DNA of 64,000 nucleotides from Nocardioides luteus. Lineage in GTDB: Bacteria > Actinomycetota > Actinomycetes > Propionibacteriales > Nocardioidaceae. The notes beneath the pieces are model-generated. The model worked only from the letters and a program-made list of their open reading frames with translations, had not been told where the DNA came from and did not search any database. Position numbers and translations under genes: made by a program. Shown here one piece after another: positions 8,181 through 15,398 of the stretch. The first letter of the stretch is position 1. The number at the start of each line of letters is the position of its first letter. The stretch is from assembly GCF_014648595.1 (NCBI RefSeq), contig NZ_BMRK01000012.1, forward strand, positions 98,361-162,360. Direction: 5' to 3'.

Positions 8181-9095
8181 GTGCCAATGTCTCGTGAGGA
8201 GTGGACCGCCCGCGCCGCAGCCCACCGCTCCCGCCTGGCGCCCTACGTCGAGCCCCACCTCGCCCGTCGCGGCGCCCGGGTCAAGCACCCGGTCAACGAC
8301 TTCCTCTTCACCTACTACTCCTACCGACCCGCCCACCTCCTCCGCTGGCACCCCGGTTACGGCGTGCGGCTGGAGGACGCCGAGGAGTACGCCTCTTTGC
8401 GCGGCTACTCGGACGGCTCCGTCACCTCCGAGTTCCTCGCCGACAAGCGCCTGCTGATCGAGACCCTCCTCAAGCTGCTGCGAGCGACCGCCTCCCGCGA
8501 GGCCCACTTCGGCTGCTTCGGCCTCCACGAGTGGGCGATGGTCTACCGGCTGACCCCGGAGCAGGTACGCCACGCCGACTGGCCGCTCCGCCTCGGCACC
8601 ACCGGCACCGACCGCGTGGTCGAGTCCCACCGGATCGCGTGCAGCCACTTCGACGCGTACCGCTTCTTCACCCCGCCCGCCGCCCCGCTCAACACCCTCT
8701 CCCCGCGCTCCGACGACCGCGCCGACTTCGAGCAGCCGGGCTGCCTCCACGGCAACATGGACCTCTACAAGCACGCCTTCCGGCTCTCGCCGCTGATCTC
8801 CTCCGACCTGGTGGCCGACTGCTTCGAGCTCGCCTGGGAGATCCGCACGATGGACATGAAGGCCGCCCCCTACGACCTCTCCGACCTCGGCCTCGACCCG
8901 ATCCGCATCGAGACGGCTGCGGGGAAGCAGGAGTACGCCGCCGCCCAGCGCTCGTTCGCCGAGCGCGCCGCACCGCTGCGCGAGCGGCTGATCGGCGAGT
9001 GCGAGCGGCTGCTCGAGGAAGTCAGCCTCGTCCCGACCGCCTCGAGCGAACATGTGACAGACGTCATGTCCGCTCAGGGGATGTCGCCGCCGTGA
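8181..9095 (+). CDS. Conserved actinobacterial protein of unknown function
   Basis: A 304-residue soluble protein. Conserved-looking segments include HPVNDFLFTYYSYRPAHLLRWHPG near the N-terminus in shorter pieces (VNDFLF, YYSYRP, RWHPG), CFGLHEWAMVYR in the middle and PGCLHGNMDLYKHAFRLSPL later. I recall homologues in actinobacteria carrying the name 3-methyladenine DNA glycosylase, but no helix-hairpin-helix or AAG fold motif is visible, so I do not adopt that name. The invariant-looking His, Cys, Asp and Lys suggest an enzyme. Start is GTG 8181 or ATG 8187. It is transcribed alone; family B repeats fill its upstream region. Confidence 0.7.
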   Translation: MPMSREEWTARAAAHRSRLAPYVEPHLARRGARVKHPVNDFLFTYYSYRPAHLLRWHPGYGVRLEDAEEYASLRGYSDGSVTSEFLADKRLLIETLLKLLRATASREAHFGCFGLHEWAMVYRLTPEQVRHADWPLRLGTTGTDRVVESHRIACSHFDAYRFFTPPAAPLNTLSPRSDDRADFEQPGCLHGNMDLYKHAFRLSPLISSDLVADCFELAWEIRTMDMKAAPYDLSDLGLDPIRIETAAGKQEYAAAQRSFAERAAPLRERLIGECERLLEEVSLVPTASSEHVTDVMSAQGMSPP

Positions 9096-9125
9096 CTCAG
9101 CCGGCCGGGTTACGTTAGCCCCACC

Positions 9126-10214
9126 ATGGCTCTCCTTCCCCGCCCCCGAAAGGCCGCCGCCTCGATCGCCACCACCGTTGGCGCGGCGGCGGGGAACGTC
9201 GCTCACTCGCTGCTCTACGGCGGGCTCGCCGACCTGCGGCCGATGCCGCGCACGCTGATCGACGACGGCAACCGGCGCGAGCTCTACCACTACCGGCCGC
9301 TGGCGGGGACGACGCCGGAGGGCGACCCGGTGCTGCTGGTGACGCCGCTGGCGGCACCGGCGCTCTGCTACGACCTGCGGCGCGACTGCTCGGTCGTGGA
9401 GCATCTGGTGGGGACGGGGCGGCCGACGTATCTGGTCGAGTACGGCGAGGTGAACTTCTCCGACCGCAGCCTCGGCATCGAGCACTGGATCAGCCATGTG
9501 GTCCCCGAGGCGATCCGGTCGGTCTCCGAGCACGCCGGTGGACGGTCGGTGCACGTCGTCGGCTGGTCGCTGGGCGGGATCTTCACGATGCTCACCGCCG
9601 CCGACTTCCCCGACCTGCCGATCGCGTCGCTGTCGGTGCTCGGGTCGCCCTGCGACGTACGTCAGGTGCCGATGATCGCGCCGCTGCGCCCGCTGCTCAA
9701 CCTGCCGCCGGGCAACCTGGTGACGACGGCCTACCAGGCCTTCGGCGGCGCCCCGAAGCCGCTGGTCAGGTGGGCTTTCCAGATCTCGTCGGTGGACAAG
9801 ATGTTCACCAAGCCGGTCGCGAAGCTGTCCAACCTGGCCGACCGCGAGTTCCTCGCCCAGCTCGAGGCGGTCGACCGGTTCACGGACAACATCATCGCCT
9901 ACCCAGGGCGTACGTTCGGGCAGCTCTACCACCACTTCTTCCGCACCAACGCGCTGTTCAACGGGCAGATCGACCTGGGCGACCACCAGGTCTACCTCTG
10001 CGACATCAAGCAGCCGACGCTGGTGGTCGCAGGTGCCAATGACGGCATCGGACCGGTCGCGGCCGTGAAGCCGCTGATCGACCTGCTCACCGGCGCCGAC
10101 GAGCTCCGGTTCGAGGTCGTGCCCGGTGGGCACCTCGGGCTGCTCACCGGCCGCGACGCGCGCACCACGACCTGGCCGCTGCTCGACGAGTGGTTCACCC
10201 AGCACGACGCCTGA
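9126..10214 (+). CDS. Alpha/beta hydrolase resembling PHA synthase subunit PhaC
   Basis: A 362-residue alpha/beta-hydrolase. The nucleophile elbow is GWSLGG (Ser at about 148); the acid and base are probably in GANDGI and GGHLG near the C-terminus. The overall pattern (PLLVTPLAAPALCYDLR-like start, long TYLVEYGEV segment, SLGIEHWISHVVPEAI) resembles class III polyhydroxyalkanoate synthase relatives. True synthases use Cys in the elbow, so a Ser here suggests an esterase, thioesterase or depolymerase-like enzyme. No signal peptide is obvious. Its neighbours give no pathway clue. Confidence 0.72.
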   Translation: MALLPRPRKAAASIATTVGAAAGNVAHSLLYGGLADLRPMPRTLIDDGNRRELYHYRPLAGTTPEGDPVLLVTPLAAPALCYDLRRDCSVVEHLVGTGRPTYLVEYGEVNFSDRSLGIEHWISHVVPEAIRSVSEHAGGRSVHVVGWSLGGIFTMLTAADFPDLPIASLSVLGSPCDVRQVPMIAPLRPLLNLPPGNLVTTAYQAFGGAPKPLVRWAFQISSVDKMFTKPVAKLSNLADREFLAQLEAVDRFTDNIIAYPGRTFGQLYHHFFRTNALFNGQIDLGDHQVYLCDIKQPTLVVAGANDGIGPVAAVKPLIDLLTGADELRFEVVPGGHLGLLTGRDARTTTWPLLDEWFTQHDA

Positions 10215-10253
10215 TCGGGGCGACTGTCGGTGGTCGGTGGCAGGCTGTGCGCC

Positions 10254-10862
10254 ATGTCGAACCCACCCGCCGAGGCGACGGATGACCACTTCCGCGACGA
10301 GGACTGGTACGCCGCCGACCTCACCGGAGCGCGCTTCGTCGACTGCGTCTTCAGCGACGTCGACCTGACCGAGGGGACGACGTCTGGGGCGCTCTTCGAG
10401 CGGTGCACGTTCCACGGCGGCCGGTTCAACGCCTCGACCCACATCGGCTCGGCGTTCGTCGGCTGCGACTTCCGGCGGACCAGCTTCTTCGACGCGACCT
10501 TCGAGGGCTGCAAGCTCAGCGGCAGCGAGTTCTCCGGCTGCACCCTGCGGCCGATGAAGGTGACCGGCGGCGTGTGGCGCGGCGTCTCGCTGCGTGGCGC
10601 CGACCTCAGCCGGCTCGACCTGGCCGGGCTGGACCTGCGCGACTCCGACCTGTCGCTGGCCGACCTCACCGATGCCGTGCTGCGGGACGCTCAGCTCGAC
10701 GGAGCCACGCTCGAGGAGACGAAGCTGCGCGGCACCGACCTCCGCGGCGCGAGCCTCGACCGCGTCGACCTGTCCGCGGCCTCGCTGCGCGGCACGCGGC
10801 TCGATCTCGCCGGAGCAGTGCTGCTCGCCGAGCTGCACGGGGCGGAGGTCGACACCGTCTGA
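10254..10862 (+). CDS. Pentapeptide repeat protein (Qnr/MfpA-like)
   Basis: A 202-residue protein made almost wholly of pentapeptide repeats of the A(D/N)LXX type with a central Leu or Phe: ADLTG, ARFVD, CVFSD, VDLTE and so on, interrupted once around residues 95-105. Such proteins fold as a right-handed quadrilateral beta-helix. The single-domain length is close to the Qnr and MfpA proteins that mimic DNA and protect gyrase from quinolones, but many pentapeptide proteins have other roles. I chose ATG 10254; eight codons of open frame precede it but give a poor N-terminus. Confidence 0.7.
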   Translation: MSNPPAEATDDHFRDEDWYAADLTGARFVDCVFSDVDLTEGTTSGALFERCTFHGGRFNASTHIGSAFVGCDFRRTSFFDATFEGCKLSGSEFSGCTLRPMKVTGGVWRGVSLRGADLSRLDLAGLDLRDSDLSLADLTDAVLRDAQLDGATLEETKLRGTDLRGASLDRVDLSAASLRGTRLDLAGAVLLAELHGAEVDTV

Positions 10863-10886
10863 GCTCTCCGCGCCTCGGCCCCGACC

Positions 10887-11456
10887 TCAGCGGTCGGGCG
10901 AGGCCTCGCGTACAGCCTTGGCCATCGAGATGCCCGCGGTGATCAGGCCGAGCCCCGCGACGAAGTCGTCGGTGTCGCGTACGTCGTCCTCGATCGCGCC
11001 TGCGGCGGCCGCCTGGAGGTGGGTCTGCTCGTCGACGGCGTGACCGTAGACGAAGTGGAGCAGGGTGCGGGCGGCGGTCGGAGCGAGGTCGCCGAGGCCG
11101 CCGTCGGTGAGCGCCTGAACGAGGTCGTCGTGGGGCTGGGACGCGCCGAGGCCGAAGGACCAGACGGTCGCCACGACCTCGGCGCCGTCGCGGTAGGCGA
11201 GCAGCGAGTCGCGCAGGTCGGTGCAGATGCCGGTGACGCGTACGTCCCAGGCTCCGGTCTGCTCGTGCCGGCCGCGGCGGAGGATCTCGTCGGCGACGGC
11301 GGCAAGCAGCGACTGCTTGTTGGCGAAGTGGTGGTAGAGCGCGCTGGGACGTACCCCTAGCTCGGTGCCGAGACGGCGCATCGTCAGGTCGGCGAGACCG
11401 TAGTCGTCGAGGACCTGCAGCGCGCGTGCGACGACGTCCTCACGGCGGTATCGCAT
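10887..11456 (-). CDS. bioQ: TetR family regulator, probable biotin repressor BioQ
   Basis: A 189-residue TetR-type repressor. The N-terminal helix-turn-helix is plain (LADLTMRRLGTELGVRPSAL followed by YHHFANKQSLL). It is divergent from bioY. The intergenic region carries two palindromes, TGAACACCGTTCA and TGACCAAGGTTCA, that match the TGAAC-N3-GTTAC consensus reported for the corynebacterial biotin regulator BioQ. By position and operator I infer that it represses bioYMN and itself. The ligand or corepressor is not evident in the sequence. The gene symbol is inferred from context, not from close sequence recognition. Confidence 0.75.
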   Translation of the reverse strand: MRYRREDVVARALQVLDDYGLADLTMRRLGTELGVRPSALYHHFANKQSLLAAVADEILRRGRHEQTGAWDVRVTGICTDLRDSLLAYRDGAEVVATVWSFGLGASQPHDDLVQALTDGGLGDLAPTAARTLLHFVYGHAVDEQTHLQAAAAGAIEDDVRDTDDFVAGLGLITAGISMAKAVREASPDR

Positions 11457-11516
11457 GTTGCTCCCAGGGGCCGGGTGGTGGGACGAAGTGGACGAAGACG
11501 TACGACGACCTTAACC

Positions 11517-11544
11517 TGAACACCGTTCACCTGACCAAGGTTCA
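11517..11544. promoter_or_regulatory. Two tandem BioQ-type operators
   Basis: TGAAC-ACC-GTTCA at 11517-11529 is a perfect 5-3-5 palindrome. TGACC-AAG-GTTCA at 11532-11544 is the same motif with one mismatch. Their centres are 15 bp apart. They lie in the 111-bp gap between the divergent TetR gene and bioY, 24 bp from the bioY start. Confidence 0.72.
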
Positions 11545-11567
11545 GGTCTGAGTACGCAGGAGCGAGT

Positions 11568-12182
11568 ATGACCGAGTCCCCCACCAGCGCCGAGTCGACC
11601 CCGGAGGCCGACGACTCGAGGCCGGCCCGGTTCACGACCACCGACATCGCACTGATCGCCGCCTTCACCGGTCTGATCTGCGCTTCCACCCTGGTCGGCG
11701 ACATCCCGACCGGCACCGCCGTGCCGATCACCCTGCAGACGTTCGCGATCGCGCTCTCGGGGGCGCTGCTCGGTCCCGTACGCGGCTTTCTCGCCGTCGC
11801 GCTCTACCTCCTCCTCGGCGGCATCGGGCTGCCGGTCTACGCCGACCACACCTCCGGCTTCGCGAAGTTCGCCGGCATCTCCGGCGGCTACCTGGTCTCG
11901 TTCCCGCTGATGGCCGCGCTGGTCGGTTACCTGGTCAAGTACGTCGCCGGGCCCGGCCGCACCCGTGCCGTGGTCATCTTCGCGTGCTCGATCGCCGGCT
12001 CGATCCTGATCGTGCACCCGCTCGGGATCGCCGGGATGATGATCTACTCGGGCGAGCCGCTGAGCACCGTGTGGAAGTGGGACCTGCCGTTCTGGTTCGG
12101 CGACCTGGTCAAGACCGGGCTCGTCGCGATCGTCGCCGCCGAGGTCCACCGCGCGTTCCCGAACCTGCTGCGCCGCCGATGA
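11568..12182 (+). CDS. bioY: Biotin ECF transporter S component
   Basis: A 204-residue membrane protein with a charged N-terminal tail of about 25 residues and six hydrophobic helices. Family features of BioY are visible: PVPITLQTFAIALSGALLGP-type segment (here TAVPITLQTFAI and GALLGPVRG), YLLLGGIGLPVYA, and the FAGISGGYL loop. It binds biotin with high affinity and delivers it through the T and ATPase subunits encoded next. Its stop overlaps bioM (ATGA). Two BioQ-type operators lie just upstream. Confidence 0.93.
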   Translation: MTESPTSAESTPEADDSRPARFTTTDIALIAAFTGLICASTLVGDIPTGTAVPITLQTFAIALSGALLGPVRGFLAVALYLLLGGIGLPVYADHTSGFAKFAGISGGYLVSFPLMAALVGYLVKYVAGPGRTRAVVIFACSIAGSILIVHPLGIAGMMIYSGEPLSTVWKWDLPFWFGDLVKTGLVAIVAAEVHRAFPNLLRRR

Positions 12183-12868
12183 TCGAGCTCGACGCCGCGT
12201 CGGTCGCGCTTCCCGAGGACGAGGGCGGCCGGGTGCTCCTGTCCCCCACCTCGCTGACGCTGGCCGAGCGCCGGGTCGCGATCATCGGCGGCAACGGCTC
12301 CGGCAAGTCCACCCTCGCGCGGCTGCTGAACGGGCTGGTGACCGCGACCTCGGGGCGGGTCGTCGTCGACGGGCTCGACGTCGCGCGCAAGGGCAAGGAG
12401 GTACGCCGCCGGGTCGGGTTCTGCTTCACCGACCCCGCCGCGCAGCTGGTCATGCCGACCTGCGTCGAAGACGTCGAGCTGTCCCTGCGGCGCACCGTGC
12501 GCTCTGCCTCCGAACGGCACGCGCGAGCGATGGAGGTGCTGGCGCGGTTCGGGCTGGAGGGTCTGGCATCGCAGTCGGTGCACACGCTCTCGGGCGGGCA
12601 GCGGCAGCTGCTGGCGCTGGCCGGCGTGCTGGCCGCCGAGCCGTCGATCGTCGTCGCCGACGAGCCCACCACGCTGCTCGACCTGGCCAACACCCGGCTC
12701 GTCGCCGACGCGCTCTTCGGCCTCTCCCAGCAGCTCGTGCTCGTCACCCACGACCTCACGCTCGCCGCGCAGTGCGACCGCGCGCTGGTCGTCGCCGACG
12801 GCGCGGTCACCTTCGACGGACCGGCACCTGATGCGGTCGCGCACTACACGCAGTCGGTGGGGGCATGA
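12179..12868 (+). CDS. bioM: Biotin ECF transporter ATPase
   Basis: A 229-residue ABC-type ATPase that powers BioY. Walker A is GGNGSGKST (residues 37-45), the Q-loop region is GFCFTDPAAQLVMP, the ABC signature LSGGQRQ, Walker B VVADEPTT and the switch histidine VTHD. I chose the ATG at 12179, which overlaps the bioY stop; the open frame further upstream shadows bioY. bioN follows after an unusual 124-bp gap containing two palindromes. Confidence 0.92.
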   Translation: MIELDAASVALPEDEGGRVLLSPTSLTLAERRVAIIGGNGSGKSTLARLLNGLVTATSGRVVVDGLDVARKGKEVRRRVGFCFTDPAAQLVMPTCVEDVELSLRRTVRSASERHARAMEVLARFGLEGLASQSVHTLSGGQRQLLALAGVLAAEPSIVVADEPTTLLDLANTRLVADALFGLSQQLVLVTHDLTLAAQCDRALVVADGAVTFDGPAPDAVAHYTQSVGA

Positions 12869-12891
12869 GCGGGGCGGGGGTCTGGGGCGAA

Positions 12892-12965
12892 ATTCCCGCC
12901 ATGGCGGGGTTATTCGGGCCTCTGCCCGCGCGGGGGGTCGCAGATTCCCGCCATGGCGGGAATCT
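12892..12965. repeat. Two palindromes between bioM and bioN
   Basis: The core ATTCCCGCCATGGCGGG occurs twice: at 12892-12908, and as a perfect 24-bp palindrome at 12942-12965. They are 50 bp apart, within an operon whose other junction overlaps. Flanking TCTGGGG (12881) and CCCCAGG could add an outer stem. They could be a repeat insertion, an mRNA stability or attenuation structure, or an operator. Confidence 0.75.
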
Positions 12966-12992
12966 CCCCGACCCCAGGCGCGAGGACCGCCG

Positions 12993-13595
12993 ATGAGCTA
13001 CCTCCTCGGCGCCTACATCCCCGGCCGCAGCCTGCTGCACCGCACCCCCGCCGGCGTGAAGCTCCTGGTGCTGCTGGTCTTCAGCACCCTGTTGGTCGTC
13101 CTCCACGGCTTGATCGCGACCGGCGTGCTCTTCGCGATCGCGGTGGTCTTCACGGTCATCGCCCGGCTGCCGATGCGGCAGGTGGGGCGGGCGGCCCGCG
13201 GCGTACTCCTGGTCGCGCTCGTCCTCTCCGCCCTGCAGGGGTACGCCCACGGCTGGCCGCGTGCGGTCGAGGCCGGCGTCGACCTGATCTCCCTCGCCCT
13301 CGGCGGCCTCATCCTGACCGCGACCACCGAGGTCAACGCGATGCTGGACCTGTTCACCCGGCTCATCACGCCGCTGCGCCCGATCGGTGTCAACCCCGAC
13401 GGCGTCGCCCTGGTGATCGGCCTGGCCATCACCAGCATCCCCGCCAGCATCGCCCTCCTCCTCGAGACCCGCGACGCCGCCCGCGCCCGCGGCATCCGCC
13501 ACCCCCGCGCGTACCTCTCCCCCTTCGTCATCCGCCTCGTCGCCCGCGCCCACGAGACCGGCGACGCCCTCAAGGCCCGCGGCCTCGGCGACTGA
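12993..13595 (+). CDS. bioN: Biotin ECF transporter T component
   Basis: A 200-residue membrane protein of the EcfT/CbiQ family that couples the BioM ATPase to BioY. It has four to five hydrophobic helices and the C-terminal coupling segment: ETRDAARARGIRHPR carries the conserved Ala-Arg-Gly motif and HETGDALKARGLGD ends the protein with the second one. I chose ATG 12993, preceded by a weak GGA-type site; the frame is open upstream through the palindromes but gives no family N-terminus. Confidence 0.9.
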   Translation: MSYLLGAYIPGRSLLHRTPAGVKLLVLLVFSTLLVVLHGLIATGVLFAIAVVFTVIARLPMRQVGRAARGVLLVALVLSALQGYAHGWPRAVEAGVDLISLALGGLILTATTEVNAMLDLFTRLITPLRPIGVNPDGVALVIGLAITSIPASIALLLETRDAARARGIRHPRAYLSPFVIRLVARAHETGDALKARGLGD

Positions 13596-13979
13596 CACCG
13601 CCCGCCGAAGCGGCGCCTCCGTCGGCCGAAGCGTCACCCAGGTCGGGCGAAGCGTCACCCTCGCCGACCGAGACGTCATCGCCGTAGGCCGAGGCGTCGC
13701 CACGGTCGAACGAGTTGGCAGTACGTGACGTCTCGACCGCCCTAAGTGACGTTTCGGCCTCCTTCCTGAGATCTCAGCCGACCGCACCGACGCTTCGGTC
13801 GAAACGTCGCTGGCGTCGGCCGAGACGTCGCTACCGTCGTCCGAGACGTCGCTACCGTCGGACGAGGCGTCGCTACCGTCGGACGAGTTGGCAGTACGTG
13901 ACGTCTCGACCGGCCTAACTGACGCCTCGACCGGCCTAACTGACCTCTCGGCCGACCCAGCTGACGTCTCGGTGGGAAG
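13596..13979. repeat. Degenerate tandem repeat array, no gene
   Basis: This 384-bp stretch between bioN and the amidase gene (tail to tail) holds no convincing gene. It is built from imperfect 18-21 bp units around CCGAGACGTCGC. Three consecutive 21-bp units (13815-13835, 13836-13856, 13857-13877) differ at only a few positions. A 29-bp block beginning CGAGTTGGCAGTACGTGACG occurs twice (13711-13739 and 13884-13912). Further out the units decay and reverse orientation. Confidence 0.7.
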
Positions 13980-15389
13980 TCACCAACCAGGAGGTACGCG
14001 GCCGGCCCAGGGGGCGGCGGCCTCGATCTGGGCGGCGAGGGAGAGGAGGAGGGGTTCCTCGGCGGGCCGGGCGGCGAGCATGACGCCGACGGGGAGGCCG
14101 GTGGGGGTCTGGTGGAGGGGTAGGGAGATGGCGGGCATGCCGGTGACGTTCCAGGCCGACGTCCAAGGGGTGAACTCCTTCTGGGCCTGGAAGTCGGCGG
14201 CAGGGTCGGCGTCGTTGCGGATGGCACCGACCGGGGGTGGCGGGGTGGCGAGGGTGGGGGTGAGGACGGCGTCATAACCGGCGAGCGCCTCCAGTGCGCC
14301 AGCGGCGAAACGGCGCAGCTCGGCGAGCGCGAGACCGAAGGCCGGTCCGCTGACCGCCTCGCCGCGCTCGGTGAGCCATGCAGTGAGAGGCCGGATCTTC
14401 GACCGCTGGGACGGGTCGAGCGGGACGACCGACATCGCGGTGCCGACGGCCCAGACGGTCTCGAAGACGGCGACCGCCTCCTCGGGCAGCGGCCGCGGGA
14501 TGTCGACGATCTCGTGGCCCAGCGACTCCAGCAGCGCGGAGGCGTTCTCCCACGCCGCGACGCACTCGGCGTCGACCGCGGCATCAGGGGCGATCAGCGG
14601 TTCGATGAAACGGGCGATCCGTAGCCGCCCCGGCGGCCGCTCGCACGCGTCCAGGAACGGCAGCGGCTCCTCGGGCGCCCAGAACGGGTCCCCGGTGCGC
14701 CGCCCGGCCAGTACATCGAGAAAGGCCGCAGCATCGCGCACCGACCGTGCGATCGGGCCGGCGGTAGCGAGCCCGGCCGCGTCGCCGTACATCGGCGAGG
14801 GCGAGATCCGCCCGCGGGTCGGCTTCAGGCCGACCAGGCCGCAGCAGGAGGCCGGGATGCGGATCGACCCGCCGCCGTCGGAACCCTGCGCGACCGGCAC
14901 CAGCCCGGCGGCGACCGCCGCGGCGGCGCCTCCGGAGGAGCCGCCGGCGATCCGCGTACGGTCCCAGGGGGTGACGGCGGGCGGCGCGACGTCGGGCTCG
15001 GTGTAACAGGGTGAGCCGAACTCGGGGGTGTTGGTCTTCCCGAGCGAGATCATCCCGGCCGCCTCGATCGACAGCGTCACGTTGTCGGAGACGTCGGGTA
15101 CGTACGACGCGTAGGCCGCCGACCCGAAGGTCGTGCGCACCCCGCGGGTGAGGTTGAGGTCCTTGATGGCGGTGGGTACGCCCCACAGCGGCGAGGCGCC
15201 GACAGGCTTGACCACGAGCTCCCGCGCACAGGTCGAGATGTGCTCCTCGGCCACGGTGACGAACGCGCCCACGTCGTCGAGCCGGTCGATCCGGTCGAGA
15301 TAGTGCTCGGCGAGCTCACCCGGCGAGACCTCGCACCGGTGAAGCAGCTCTCCCTGTTCCAGGGCGGTCAGATCATGCAGCTCGGCCAC
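13980..15389 (-). CDS. Amidase (amidase-signature family)
   Basis: A 469-residue amidase-signature hydrolase. The Ser-cisSer-Lys triad is visible: Lys in VPTAIKDLN, the Gly/Ser-rich loop AGGSSGGAAAAVAAG and the nucleophile in GSDGGGSIRIPA. It resembles GatA but is not part of gatCAB, which lies at 52-55 kb, so it is probably a free-standing amide hydrolase such as a 6-aminohexanoate-cyclic-dimer or aryl-amide type. Start is GTG 15389, nine bases after the stop of the VOC-GNAT fusion gene, so the two share a transcript. Substrate unknown. Confidence 0.83.
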   Translation of the reverse strand: MAELHDLTALEQGELLHRCEVSPGELAEHYLDRIDRLDDVGAFVTVAEEHISTCARELVVKPVGASPLWGVPTAIKDLNLTRGVRTTFGSAAYASYVPDVSDNVTLSIEAAGMISLGKTNTPEFGSPCYTEPDVAPPAVTPWDRTRIAGGSSGGAAAAVAAGLVPVAQGSDGGGSIRIPASCCGLVGLKPTRGRISPSPMYGDAAGLATAGPIARSVRDAAAFLDVLAGRRTGDPFWAPEEPLPFLDACERPPGRLRIARFIEPLIAPDAAVDAECVAAWENASALLESLGHEIVDIPRPLPEEAVAVFETVWAVGTAMSVVPLDPSQRSKIRPLTAWLTERGEAVSGPAFGLALAELRRFAAGALEALAGYDAVLTPTLATPPPPVGAIRNDADPAADFQAQKEFTPWTSAWNVTGMPAISLPLHQTPTGLPVGVMLAARPAEEPLLLSLAAQIEAAAPWAGRVPPGW

Positions 15390-15398
15390 CCATGCAGG

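Noticed and set aside
7857-10838. A 993-codon minus-strand open frame across three plus-strand genes
   Set aside because: It crosses gene boundaries, promoter repeats and the FAH gene start, and its composition is that of an antisense shadow.
13715-13918. Short coding frame inside the 13.6-13.98 kb array
   Set aside because: Its product is only translated tandem repeats (Arg-rich), with no start site, and units also occur in reverse.
13980-15389. A second gatA paralogue forming an amidotransferase
   Set aside because: No gatB or gatC partner next to it; a complete gatCAB is at 52-55 kb, so a stand-alone amidase is more likely.
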